28,804 nucleotides of DNA from NCBI GenBank assembly GCA_902782955.1, contig CACZPD010000163.1:1-28804 (forward strand), read 5' to 3'. Source of the stretch: an uncultured Erysipelotrichaceae bacterium. GTDB taxonomy: Bacteria; Bacillota_I; Bacilli_A; Erysipelotrichales; Erysipelotrichaceae. Both the position numbers and the translations under genes were made by a program. This document shows positions 1-8,064 of the stretch, in pieces (within the stretch, counting starts at the first letter, position 1; each line of letters starts with the position of its first letter). The notes beneath the pieces are model-generated. The model saw only the letters and a program-made list of their open reading frames with translations. It was not told the DNA's origin and did not search any database.

Positions 1-90
1 ATACAGAGGCACAAGCGGAAGTACGCAGGGTGAAAAGAATGACAGCAGTCCCTCAAGAAAGAGACTGCCGATGGATAATCCTGTGTTCAT
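1..90 (-). CDS. ccdA: CcdA/DsbD-type thiol-disulfide transporter, N-terminal fragment cut by window edge
   Basis: Only the first 30 codons are in the window, reading from ATG at 90 to the left edge. The peptide contains [13 protein letters not shown], the proline-flanked first redox cysteine of the CcdA/DsbD family. These membrane proteins carry reducing equivalents from cytoplasmic thioredoxin to the outer face for cytochrome c maturation or protein repair. The start lies 4 nt beyond the uppP stop, so it is probably the last visible member of a malQ-uppP-ccdA operon. No strong ribosome binding site is seen, which suggests coupling to uppP. The family call is good because the motif is distinctive; length and exact subfamily cannot be judged. 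Confidence 0.8.
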   Translation of the reverse strand, partial: MNTGLSIGSLFLEGLLSFFSPCVLPLVPLY

Positions 91-94
91 AGAC

Positions 95-937
95 TTATAA
101 AACTTTCAATAACGCGAAGATCAGGACGACCGCACCAAGCAGGATACGGTAAACGCCGAAGATCTTGAAATCATGCGTACGCAGATAAGTGATCAGTTTG
201 CGGATCACGACGATCGATACGATGAACGCCGATAACAGACCCGCAAGCAGGACCAGCACCGCACCGGCATTCAGGGATATTTTCATTTTGATCAGCTTGA
301 GCAGGCTGGCGCCGAACATGGTCGGAATCGCCAGGAAGAATGAGAATTCCGCAGCGGCCGGCCGGTCAAACCCGATCAGTGTTTCACCGAGGATCGTAGC
401 GCCGGAACGGCTGGTGCCCGGAATCAGTGCCAGTGACTGGAACAGACCTGTCAGCAGTGCCTTGTCAACAGTGATCTGACCGGTATGTCTGACCTTGACG
501 GGACGGTTCATATTCTCGATAAGGATAAACAGTATGCCGTATACGATCAGCATGACCGCGATCACGACCGGTGTATTCATTTTCGCGTCGACCCAGTCAT
601 CGAGCAGAAGCCCGATCACAGCTGTCGGTACGGACGCGATCAGGATCATGATCCATAATCGCCAGATCCTTGTTTTCTGCTTTTGCCGCAGTTTGGAATT
701 GAACGGGTTCAGCCGGTAGAAATACAGCAGGATCACCGCCAGAATACTGCCGAACTGGATCACGACCTTGTACATGTTCCAGAACGCGTCATTCATTGCG
801 GCATCCGCAAATACATTCAGCGGCATGAATGTCCGCATCATGATCAGATGCCCCGTGCTGCTGATGGGAAGCCACTCCGTGATTCCCTGTATGATTCCGT
901 ATATCAGTGATTTCAGTATATTTAACAATAACCCCAT
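95..937 (-). CDS. uppP: Undecaprenyl-diphosphatase UppP (BacA type)
   Basis: This integral membrane enzyme dephosphorylates undecaprenyl pyrophosphate and so recycles the lipid carrier for peptidoglycan. Both family signatures are visible: [14 protein letters not shown] near the N-terminus and [10 protein letters not shown] in the second half. Several hydrophobic segments fill the 280 residues, the usual length. An open frame extends upstream to 973, but the ATG at 937 ([10 protein letters not shown]) is preferred because AAGGA lies about 10 nt upstream and the family starts there. It follows malQ by 36 nt and precedes the ccdA fragment. BacA homologues confer bacitracin tolerance when abundant. 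Confidence 0.95.
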   Translation of the reverse strand: MGLLLNILKSLIYGIIQGITEWLPISSTGHLIMMRTFMPLNVFADAAMNDAFWNMYKVVIQFGSILAVILLYFYRLNPFNSKLRQKQKTRIWRLWIMILIASVPTAVIGLLLDDWVDAKMNTPVVIAVMLIVYGILFILIENMNRPVKVRHTGQITVDKALLTGLFQSLALIPGTSRSGATILGETLIGFDRPAAAEFSFFLAIPTMFGASLLKLIKMKISLNAGAVLVLLAGLLSAFIVSIVVIRKLITYLRTHDFKIFGVYRILLGAVVLIFALLKVL

Positions 938-973
938 TTCGTGTTTTTCCTTTTGACAGAGATTATAGCACAA

Positions 974-2425
974 TCAGAGATCATTCCGCCGTCCGGATCT
1001 CTCAACTGCTTCCGTGATCTCATCCAGATACCGGTTGAAACGGCTGAAATCCTTCATGCGCCATTCCCAGTTGGGCGAGCCGACGCTGCCGGGCGTATTC
1101 AGCCTTGCCTCGTGGCCGGCATGGATCCAGTCCGCGATCGGTATGATGGCGGTATCTGCGTTGGAATCCAGTGAATAATCGATAATATCCTTTGAGAAGC
1201 TGTGTTTCCGGTATCCGTGATTCCACAGATATCTGCGCATAGCCCTTCTCTCCCTGTTCGGCAGTGAATGGTACCAGGAAAGGATCGGATCGTTGTCATG
1301 CGTACCGGTATAAACAATCAGATGCTCCCTGTCTTCCGGCATTCCGACCGCATTGAACGAGAATTGGATGACCCGCATGCCTCTGAATTTGTAATGGTCC
1401 CGCAGCACGAGCACTTCGTCGCGCAGGTCGCCGAGGTCTTCCGCAATGATCTTGATATCCGGATACTGGCGGAACAGCTCATCAAACAGGGCATAGCCCG
1501 GTGCTTCGATCCATTCGCCTTCGATCGCGGTCGGGCATGATGACGGGATCTTCCAGTATGTATCAAATGCCCGGAAATGATCTACCCTTACCTGGTCGAA
1601 CATCTTCCTGGAATAGGCGATCCTTTCGATCCAGAATTGGAACTTTGTCTTCTCCATATAATCCCAGTCATAGATCGGGTTGCCCCATCTCTGACCGTAT
1701 TTTGCGAAATAATCCGGCGGTACACCGGCAATGAAATCCGGTTCCCCGTCCTTATCCAGCAGGAAGCATTTCCGGTTCGCGAACACATCCGCGGAATCGA
1801 GCCCGACATAGAACGGCAGATCGCCTACGATCTCGATGCCTCTGTCATTCGCGTATTTCTTCAGGTCATTCCACTGCGTAAAGAGGATATACTGCAGGAA
1901 GATCCGATAACCGATCTCATCCGCATATGGTTTAAGAGCGTCTTTATCCTGGTTCAGGATGTCTTTTTCTTTTTCCGGCCATTCCGTCCAGCAGCGCATG
2001 CCGTTTTTCTTTTTCAGCGTCATGAATACCGCGTAATTCTGTACCCATGTCTGTCCGGCAAACGCTTCATACGCCGCATCTTTTTGGAAATTGGCGTACG
2101 CTTCCCGCAGATATCTGTCCTTGAAATTCCGCACTGTCTCATAGGCAACGATGTCCGCGTTGCGGTGGAATGACGGCGTTTTCCCGATCAGTCCCTTCTC
2201 TTCCAGAAGGTCAAGCGAGATATAGATCTCATCCATCGCATATGAAGAATACGGCTGATACGGGGAGTTGCCGTAGCCAAGAGGATTCAGCGGTAAAATC
2301 TGCCAGATCGATATCCCGCATTGTCTGATCAGATCCGCAAAATGGTATGCATTTTTCCCGAAACACCCGCAGCCATGACGGTCAGGCAGGGCTGAAACAG
2401 GCATCAACATTCCTGCTTTTCTCAT
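974..2425 (-). CDS. malQ: 4-alpha-glucanotransferase (amylomaltase, GH77)
   Basis: This cytoplasmic disproportionating enzyme transfers maltosyl and longer glucan units between maltodextrins and releases glucose. The 483 residues match a compact amylomaltase. Visible GH77 motifs are VRVDHFRAFD (nucleophile Asp282), IAEDLG (acid/base Glu329) and GTHDND (Asp377). The N-terminal GNSPYQPYSSYA is also typical. The start ATG at 2425 follows an AAGGGA ribosome binding site. It is divergent from glgP across 100 bp; the pair is a standard maltodextrin/glycogen module, since MalQ lengthens chains for phosphorylase. uppP follows on the same strand and may be cotranscribed. Confidence 0.96.
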   Translation of the reverse strand: MRKAGMLMPVSALPDRHGCGCFGKNAYHFADLIRQCGISIWQILPLNPLGYGNSPYQPYSSYAMDEIYISLDLLEEKGLIGKTPSFHRNADIVAYETVRNFKDRYLREAYANFQKDAAYEAFAGQTWVQNYAVFMTLKKKNGMRCWTEWPEKEKDILNQDKDALKPYADEIGYRIFLQYILFTQWNDLKKYANDRGIEIVGDLPFYVGLDSADVFANRKCFLLDKDGEPDFIAGVPPDYFAKYGQRWGNPIYDWDYMEKTKFQFWIERIAYSRKMFDQVRVDHFRAFDTYWKIPSSCPTAIEGEWIEAPGYALFDELFRQYPDIKIIAEDLGDLRDEVLVLRDHYKFRGMRVIQFSFNAVGMPEDREHLIVYTGTHDNDPILSWYHSLPNRERRAMRRYLWNHGYRKHSFSKDIIDYSLDSNADTAIIPIADWIHAGHEARLNTPGSVGSPNWEWRMKDFSRFNRYLDEITEAVERSGRRNDL

Positions 2426-2525
2426 ATTTTCACTTCCCTTATTTCTGTTTTTAGTGTATCTTAATCAAGTATGTTTTTCTATATTTATATCTAAAAACAT
2501 GCAAAACAGAAATTGGAGAACATTT
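2426..2525. promoter_or_regulatory. Divergent malQ/glgP intergenic region
   Basis: These 100 bp of AT-rich DNA separate the divergent malQ and glgP genes and must hold both promoters. No convincing paired -35/-10 set can be assigned by eye: TATATT-like boxes occur on the plus strand and TACACT on the minus strand, but neither has a good -35. The glgP ribosome binding site GGAG lies near 2512-2516, and the malQ site AAGGGA lies about 8 nt before its ATG. Confidence 0.4.
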
Positions 2526-4784
2526 ATGAATCTTGAAGAAAAGCTTGTAAAGAAACTGTCGAAGCCGATTGATGACGCGACAGATAAGGAAATCTATGAA
2601 GCGTGCGTGGACCTGGTACAGGATGAGATCATCAGCCTCCCGAAGATTCACACAAACAAGAAAGTATATTACATCAGTGCCGAATTTCTGGTCGGAAAAC
2701 AACTGGGAAAGGATCTGATCAACCTCGGCCTGTATAATGAAATGCTGGAGATCATGGAAAAACACAACCGTGATTTCCTTGATATCGAGAGACGTGAGAA
2801 GGAACCTTCTCTGGGAAACGGCGGACTCGGACGTCTCGCGGCTTGTTTCCTCGATTCCATCGCCACCCTCAATCTGGAAGGCGACGGTATCGGTCTGAAC
2901 TATCATTTCGGTCTGTTCAAGCAGACATTCAAAGACCACCAGCAGTATGAGATCCCGGATGAATGGCTGGACGCAAAGACCATGCTGAGGGATACAGATG
3001 TCACATTCCCGGTCGAACTGGGCGGAAAGATCTATCATTCCCACATGTATGACCTGGATGTCGTCGGCTATAAGACCGGACGCAACGCCCTGCATCTGTT
3101 CGATCTGGATACAATCGATGAATCCATTGTCGAGGAAGGCATTTCCTTTGACAAGAAAGATATCGAAAAGAACCTGACGCTGTTCCTCTATCCGGACGAC
3201 AGCGACAAGGACGGTCAGCTTCTGCGTATCTACCAGCAGTATTTCATGGTAAGCAACGCTGCCCAGCTGATCATTAAGGAAGAAAAGGAAAAAGGCCATG
3301 ATCTGCGCAAACTGGACCAGTATGTCGCAGTACAGATCAATGACACACATCCTTCCATGATCATCCCGGAACTGATCCGCCTCCTCATGAAGGAAGGCAT
3401 TACGATGCATGAAGCGGCCGACCTCGTCACAAATGTCTGCGCCTATACGAACCATACGATCCTGGCGGAAGCGCTGGAAAAATGGCCGCTGGATTACCTG
3501 CAGGAAGTTGTTCCTCAGCTGATGCCGATCATCCAGGGTCTGGATTTTGCGGTTGCCTGCGCTTATCACAACAATCCGAATCTGAACATTATCGACGGAG
3601 ACAAGCGTGTGCACATGGCCCGCATGGACATGCATTTCTCGCATTCCATCAACGGTGTCGCTGCTCTGCATACAGAGATCCTGAAGAACCAGGAACTTCG
3701 TCCGTTCTATGAGAAATATCCGCACAAATTCAACAACAAGACCAACGGCATCACCTTCCGCCGCTGGATCCTGCATGCCAATCCGAAACTGGCGGACTTC
3801 ATCGATGTCCTGATCGGTGAAGACTGGAAGAAAAACGCCAATGAACTGGAACGTCTGATGTATTTCTACAATGACCAGAACACGCTGGATACCGTAGACC
3901 GCATCAAGCATGAAAACAAAGTCAAACTGGCGAAACTGATCAAGGAAAGAGAAGGCATCGAGATCAATCCTGATTCCGTATACTGCATCCAGGTCAAGCG
4001 TCTGCATGAATACAAGCGCCAGCAGATGAATGCGCTGTGGGTCATCTTCAAATACCTGCAGATCAAGAACGGACAGATCCCGCCGCGTCCTGTCACTGTT
4101 ATTTTCGGTGCCAAGGCAGCGCCGGCATACAAGATGGCGAAGAATATCATCCATCTCATCCTGTGCCTGCAGGAACTCATCAACAATGATCCGGAAGTAT
4201 CCAAATATCTGAAGGTCGTCATGCTGCAGAACTACAACGTCCACAAGTCTGAGGTGATCGTTTCCGCATGTGATATCTCCGAACAGATCTCCCTGGCATC
4301 CAAGGAAGCCAGCGGCACCGGAAACATGAAGTTCATGCTGAACGGCGCTGTTACGCTCGGTACGATGGACGGCGCGAATGTCGAGATCAAGAACCTTGTC
4401 GGTGCCGAGAACATCTACATCTTCGGCCGCAGCAGCGATGATGTCATCCGTCTCTACAACACGAACGGATATCATCCGCAGGATTTCTACAACCGCAGTC
4501 ATTCCATTCATGAGTGTGTTGACTTCATCACAAGTGAAGCTATGCTGAAGATCGGCAACGAAGAGATGCTGAAAGAACTGAAGGACAACCTCATCAACAA
4601 GGACTGGTTCATGACCCTGCTGGATCTGGAAAGCTACTGCTTCGTCAAGGAAACCGCATTATATGAATATGAAAACCGTGAATGGTGGAAGCGGAAAGCC
4701 CTCGCGAATATCGCGCGTGCAGGCTTCTTCTCCAGCGACCGTACGATCACGGAATACAATAATGATATCTGGCATATCAAATAA
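2526..4784 (+). CDS. glgP: Glycogen/maltodextrin phosphorylase (GT35)
   Basis: This cytoplasmic pyridoxal-phosphate enzyme releases glucose 1-phosphate from the non-reducing ends of alpha-1,4-glucans. The 752 residues fit bacterial GlgP/MalP. EASGTGNMKFMLNG at about residue 600 carries the PLP lysine, followed by TMDGANVEI. Near the N-terminus are YYISAEFLVGKQL and GNGGLGRLAACFLDS, both classic for the family. The open frame begins at 2454, but the ATG at 2526 (MNLEEKLVKKL) has GGAG 7 nt upstream and matches family starts. It ends in a strong terminator before ppiB. GlgP and MalP cannot be separated on sequence; the malQ neighbour suits maltodextrin use. Confidence 0.96.
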   Translation: MNLEEKLVKKLSKPIDDATDKEIYEACVDLVQDEIISLPKIHTNKKVYYISAEFLVGKQLGKDLINLGLYNEMLEIMEKHNRDFLDIERREKEPSLGNGGLGRLAACFLDSIATLNLEGDGIGLNYHFGLFKQTFKDHQQYEIPDEWLDAKTMLRDTDVTFPVELGGKIYHSHMYDLDVVGYKTGRNALHLFDLDTIDESIVEEGISFDKKDIEKNLTLFLYPDDSDKDGQLLRIYQQYFMVSNAAQLIIKEEKEKGHDLRKLDQYVAVQINDTHPSMIIPELIRLLMKEGITMHEAADLVTNVCAYTNHTILAEALEKWPLDYLQEVVPQLMPIIQGLDFAVACAYHNNPNLNIIDGDKRVHMARMDMHFSHSINGVAALHTEILKNQELRPFYEKYPHKFNNKTNGITFRRWILHANPKLADFIDVLIGEDWKKNANELERLMYFYNDQNTLDTVDRIKHENKVKLAKLIKEREGIEINPDSVYCIQVKRLHEYKRQQMNALWVIFKYLQIKNGQIPPRPVTVIFGAKAAPAYKMAKNIIHLILCLQELINNDPEVSKYLKVVMLQNYNVHKSEVIVSACDISEQISLASKEASGTGNMKFMLNGAVTLGTMDGANVEIKNLVGAENIYIFGRSSDDVIRLYNTNGYHPQDFYNRSHSIHECVDFITSEAMLKIGNEEMLKELKDNLINKDWFMTLLDLESYCFVKETALYEYENREWWKRKALANIARAGFFSSDRTITEYNNDIWHIK

Positions 4785-4792
4785 GTTATAAT

Positions 4793-4816
4793 AAAAAGGC
4801 AGAAATGCCTTTTTTT
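4793..4816 (+). terminator. Rho-independent terminator after glgP
   Basis: An AAAAAGGCA/TGCCTTTTT stem with a GAAA loop is followed by a run of seven T, 8 nt after the glgP stop. It ends 4 nt before the ppiB ribosome binding site, so any ppiB transcript starting upstream would have to read through it. Confidence 0.9.
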
Positions 4817-4835
4817 GAAAAGGAGGAGAAAAAGA

Positions 4836-5309
4836 ATGGTTATTATCGAAATGGATAACGGCGGCATCATTAAAATCGAACTTGATGAAAAAGCAGCGCC
4901 GGCAACAGTTAAGAATTTCCGGTCACTGGTACAGAAAGGCTTCTATGACGGACTTACCTTCCACCGCATCATCCGCGGATTTATGATCCAGGGCGGCGAT
5001 CCGAAAGGAAACGGGACAGGCGGTTCCGGAAAGAACATCGTCGGTGAGTTTGCTTCCAACGGACATCCGAACCCGATCAAACATGTACGCGGTGTCATTT
5101 CCATGGCCAGGGCTATGGATCCCGACAGTGCCAGCAGCCAGTTCTTCATCATGCATGCGGATGCTCCGCATCTTGACGGAAACTACGCAGCCTTCGGAAA
5201 AGTCGTCGAAGGAATGGATACTGTTGACGAGATTGCAAATACCCGCACCGGGTTCCGCGACAAACCGGTCCGCCCGGTCGTCATGAAGCGCGTCTATATT
5301 GAAGACTGA
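4836..5309 (+). CDS. ppiB: Cyclophilin-type peptidyl-prolyl cis-trans isomerase
   Basis: This cytoplasmic protein-folding enzyme of 157 residues has no signal peptide. Cyclophilin core motifs are FHRIIRGFMIQGGDPKGNGTGG in outline (catalytic Arg in FHRI), SQFFIMHADAPHLDG and FGKVVEGMD. A frame from a TTG at 4815 exists, but the ATG at 4836 has AGGAGG at 4821-4826 with 9 nt spacing and is the clear start. It lies between a glgP terminator and a bidirectional terminator shared with hup. No good promoter is visible, so it may depend on leakage from glgP. Confidence 0.95.
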   Translation: MVIIEMDNGGIIKIELDEKAAPATVKNFRSLVQKGFYDGLTFHRIIRGFMIQGGDPKGNGTGGSGKNIVGEFASNGHPNPIKHVRGVISMARAMDPDSASSQFFIMHADAPHLDGNYAAFGKVVEGMDTVDEIANTRTGFRDKPVRPVVMKRVYIED

Positions 5310-5314
5310 GCATA

Positions 5315-5347
5315 AAAAAGGAACTTGTTTCAAACAGGTTCCTTTTT
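5315..5347. terminator. Bidirectional terminator between ppiB and hup
   Basis: A near-perfect 16-bp inverted repeat (AAAAAGGAACTTGTTT against AAACAGGTTCCTTTTT, one G-U pair) is flanked by A and T runs. It can end ppiB transcripts on the plus strand and hup transcripts on the minus strand. Confidence 0.92.
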
Positions 5348-5356
5348 CAGTTGCTA

Positions 5357-5641
5357 TTATTTTACTTCGTCCTTTAATGTCTTGCTTGCTTTGAACTTCG
5401 GTGCCTTGGAAGCTTTGATCTTGATCTTTTCGCCTGTTGCCGGGTTCAGACCGGTACGTGCTTTTTTCTTGACGACTTCAAATTTACCGAAACCGTTGAT
5501 GGAAACTTCAGCACCCTTCTTCAGAGCAGCTGTGATTTCTCCAAAAACGTAGTTTACTACTTCAGCAGCGTCCTTCTTTGACATTTCTTTGTCAGCGGCG
5601 AGTTTTTCCGCTAAATCTTTTTTTGTTAATACTTTATCCAT
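5357..5641 (-). CDS. hup: DNA-binding protein HU
   Basis: This histone-like nucleoid protein binds and bends DNA as a dimer. At 94 residues it is the standard length, starting MDKVLTKKDLAEKLA. The diagnostic GFGKFEVVKKKARTGLNP, which leads into the beta-arm with its tip proline, is present. The open frame extends upstream, but the ATG at 5641 has AAGGAGG 6 nt upstream. It is transcribed from its own promoter (TTGAAA, 16 nt, TACAAT) that overlaps the stop of the upstream nuclease gene, and it ends at a shared terminator. Confidence 0.97.
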   Translation of the reverse strand: MDKVLTKKDLAEKLAADKEMSKKDAAEVVNYVFGEITAALKKGAEVSINGFGKFEVVKKKARTGLNPATGEKIKIKASKAPKFKASKTLKDEVK

Positions 5642-5679
5642 GATTTGCCTCCTTATACTTGCTTTTATGGACAACTCAT

Positions 5680-5707
5680 ATTGTATCGTATTTACTTTTC
5701 TTTTCAA
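5680..5707 (-). promoter_or_regulatory. hup promoter
   Basis: TTGAAA at 5707-5702 and TACAAT at 5685-5680 are separated by 16 nt on the minus strand. The -35 box overlaps the TGA of the upstream nuclease gene. The predicted transcript start near 5673 gives a leader of about 32 nt containing AAGGAGG. Confidence 0.75.
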
Positions 5708-6585
5708 GCCGTACAGGCCCGAAAAAAGCCGATATTACGCGGTTTTTCAGACATTGGGAAGGAAATCTGACGGTTTTGTCCGTCTTCGTAGCGTATCTCG
5801 ATATCCGGCTGCGCGTTATAGCAGAAAACACAGAATGAAATGCCGGCACCGTGATCTTCCGGGGAATAAGCCTCGATCAGCACCCCCGAAGCGACAAGGT
5901 TTTTCCCTTTGAAAACAGGAGTCACCCGGTAAAGAACGCTTTTCCCGGTCGTACGGACATACCACGCAACTTTATTCTCATATGGCTCCATCCCCATCAC
6001 ATTCATATATCTGGTACCTGTGATCAGGTTTTTTTCATTCGCGTTCTCCCCCGTCAGTTCAAACGCGATCAGGTGGCAGCGGTTGTACAGGAATCCGCCG
6101 TCAATGAAATCATATCGGTTATTCTTCCATCCGGTCGGGATGATATCGCTGATCTCTTCCCTTTCGTCTTCCGGCAGGGTATCCTGCGTGATCAGGGCAA
6201 ACGCTTCCGTACATCGTCCGAGCGGGTCCAGATCACCGTACTGTTCAAACGGTTCCCTGGCCAGATCATCCTCTGTAAAATAAGGCACATTATCATGAAT
6301 GATGACAGACGGCTGGTCACTGAATGCCGGCAGGACATCCGGATCAACTTTCTCCCTGACCTTCTCCGCTTCCTGCGCCAGCTGTCTTTCCTGCTGTACA
6401 GCCAGGAATGCGCAGTACAGAATAAGCGCTGTGATCAGGATATTCAATGCATTGCGGATCTTTCTGCGGGCTTTTCTGTCCCTGATGAAAAACAGGGAAA
6501 ACCCCGTGATCAGAAGCGCTGCCGCAAGCAGTGTCAGAAACGGGTTTTTCTGCAGATGTTCCGTGATGTAATGCAGATCTGTCAT
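5704..6585 (-). CDS. Membrane-anchored DNA/RNA non-specific endonuclease (EndA/NucA-like)
   Basis: This 293-residue protein has two hydrophobic segments near the N-terminus (about 14-34 and 43-62), a charged linker, then a beta-beta-alpha-metal nuclease domain. The key segment is DGGFLYNRCHLIAFEL, where His is the expected general base, followed by ENANEKNLITGTRYMNV, whose Asn residues bind the metal. EndA in Streptococcus has the related DRGHLL motif and degrades one strand during DNA uptake; other relatives are secreted DNases. Its ATG overlaps the GH4 stop by 4 bp, so it is cotranscribed. A role in uptake or extracellular DNA use is inferred only. Two membrane segments would place the nuclease domain on the same side as the N-terminus, so the topology is uncertain. 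Confidence 0.85.
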   Translation of the reverse strand: MTDLHYITEHLQKNPFLTLLAAALLITGFSLFFIRDRKARRKIRNALNILITALILYCAFLAVQQERQLAQEAEKVREKVDPDVLPAFSDQPSVIIHDNVPYFTEDDLAREPFEQYGDLDPLGRCTEAFALITQDTLPEDEREEISDIIPTGWKNNRYDFIDGGFLYNRCHLIAFELTGENANEKNLITGTRYMNVMGMEPYENKVAWYVRTTGKSVLYRVTPVFKGKNLVASGVLIEAYSPEDHGAGISFCVFCYNAQPDIEIRYEDGQNRQISFPMSEKPRNIGFFRACTA

Positions 6586-7997
6586 GAGTTCATTGTATCA
6601 GAGGAAATCTCCTTCCGGCACAGTTCCCGGACAGTTTCATCATGGATCACTGTGCCTTCCTGTTTGAGTTTCCGGATCACATCCCTGAATAACGGAAGAT
6701 CCTTTTCATTTGCGACAAGCATTTCATCCATCATCTCCTGGGCTTTTCGGCCATGCCTGATCAGCGGATTCATCTGGAAAGCCTTCAGCAGTGTGCCGTA
6801 ATCGCCTGTTACAGCAGCCCGGATCACCGTTTCTTCCATCGCTTTCATCATCTGGAGCCAGCCCCTCTCCGACGGCTCAAATCCGCCCCAGACAAGCGGT
6901 TGGGCACCGGCAGCGCTAATCACGGAGGATACTTCCGTGATGCAGTCATACGGCAGGTCCGATACGGCACCTCTGTTCATGGTATTGACGACCATGATAT
7001 TGCCGGTATTGTTATGGATATTATTGATCGCTTCACATGCAGCGTCGCTGTAATAGCGCCCGCCCCGTTTCTTCAGCAGTTCCGGCATTTCATGCAGATC
7101 AGGATCCCTGTACAGTTCAAACAGTTCATCTTCCACTGCCTTGACGCTCTCTGCCCTCGTCGTATGATTCCGGTAATCCTCCAGCTGCCTTTCCAGCATT
7201 TCTTCATACTGGTAGTAATAGCGGTGATAACTGAACGGGATACAGTTCATTGCCCGCAGCTGGTCATTCAGATAAGCCTCATCATGCACGTTCTGCATAT
7301 TCGCGCGGGGATCGCCTGCGATCCTGCTGAGCAGTTCCTTTGTCACTTCCTTTCCGTCTTCTGCCCGGAAAACCCGGTGATAATGGAAGTGATTCAGACC
7401 GGCAAAGCGGAAGATGTAATCTTCCTGCCTGCCGCCGAGGATCTCCGGTTCCTCCATCATGACTGTGATCGGTCCGTTGCACAGACCAAGGCATTTTTCA
7501 AAACCCGCATGCCGGATCACAGCTTCCGTGATCATGCCGGACGGGTTGGTAAAATTGATCAGCCATGCGTCAGGACATAATTCCCGCATATCCTTAACGA
7601 TATCCAGCAGGACAGGTATCGTGCGCAGCGCTTTGAAAATACCGCCGGCACCGTTTGTTTCCTGCCCGATCTGTCCGTAGGAAAGAGGGATCCTCTCATC
7701 CTTGATCCGCGCATTCAGAAGTCCTGCTCGCAGCTGCGTCGTGACGAAATCCGCGTCTTTCAGCGCTTCCCTGCGGTCCAGCGTCAGATGGATATCCACA
7801 TCGTAAGGAGACGCATCCCACATGCGTTTCGCCAGCGCGCCTACGATCTCCAGCTTTTCCCTGCCTTCTTCAATATCGACAAGCCAGATCTCCCTGACCG
7901 GCAATGTTTCATAGCGTTTGATAAATCCGTTCATCAGCTCCGGTGTATAGCTGGAGCCGCCGCCGATCGTAACGATCTTCAAACCGTTCTTTTTCAT
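6582..7997 (-). CDS. 6-phospho-beta-glucosidase, GH4 family
   Basis: This cytoplasmic NAD- and divalent-metal-dependent glycosidase hydrolyses phosphorylated beta-glucosides such as cellobiose 6-phosphate. At 471 residues it is a typical GH4 length. The Rossmann start IVTIGGGSSYTPEL binds NAD. Metal ligands are Cys173 in CNGP and His203 in GLNHFHYH; NFTNPSGM is also diagnostic. CNxP marks beta-glucosidases (LicH/CelF), whereas 6-phospho-alpha-glucosidases carry CDMP. AAAGGAAAG precedes the ATG at 7997. The nuclease gene is coupled downstream. No PTS transporter is adjacent, so the substrate must enter through a system elsewhere. Confidence 0.93.
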   Translation of the reverse strand: MKKNGLKIVTIGGGSSYTPELMNGFIKRYETLPVREIWLVDIEEGREKLEIVGALAKRMWDASPYDVDIHLTLDRREALKDADFVTTQLRAGLLNARIKDERIPLSYGQIGQETNGAGGIFKALRTIPVLLDIVKDMRELCPDAWLINFTNPSGMITEAVIRHAGFEKCLGLCNGPITVMMEEPEILGGRQEDYIFRFAGLNHFHYHRVFRAEDGKEVTKELLSRIAGDPRANMQNVHDEAYLNDQLRAMNCIPFSYHRYYYQYEEMLERQLEDYRNHTTRAESVKAVEDELFELYRDPDLHEMPELLKKRGGRYYSDAACEAINNIHNNTGNIMVVNTMNRGAVSDLPYDCITEVSSVISAAGAQPLVWGGFEPSERGWLQMMKAMEETVIRAAVTGDYGTLLKAFQMNPLIRHGRKAQEMMDEMLVANEKDLPLFRDVIRKLKQEGTVIHDETVRELCRKEISSDTMNS

Positions 7998-8049
7998 TAT
8001 TTCTTTCCTTTCCGGTTATTTCTTAAACACATTCCCTTCAATATCGTTA

Positions 8050-8064
8050 TACAATAATTCCATG
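8050..8064 (+). promoter_or_regulatory. -10 box at leaderless spacing before D,D-carboxypeptidase gene
   Basis: TACAAT at 8050-8055 ends only 6 nt before the ATG at 8062. The usual -10 to start distance puts transcription at the A of the ATG. The upstream DNA has no purine-rich ribosome binding site and no good -35 box. The signal peptide begins exactly at this ATG, so a later start is unlikely. Confidence 0.5.

Noticed and set aside
2451..4511. Long open frame (686 codons) on the minus strand opposite glgP
   Set aside because: It lies wholly antisense to a clear phosphorylase, has no recognisable domain or ribosome binding site, and is explained by codon bias in glgP.
4787..4792. TATAAT before ppiB as a promoter
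   Set aside because: There is no -35 box at any acceptable spacing, and the transcript would begin inside the glgP terminator.
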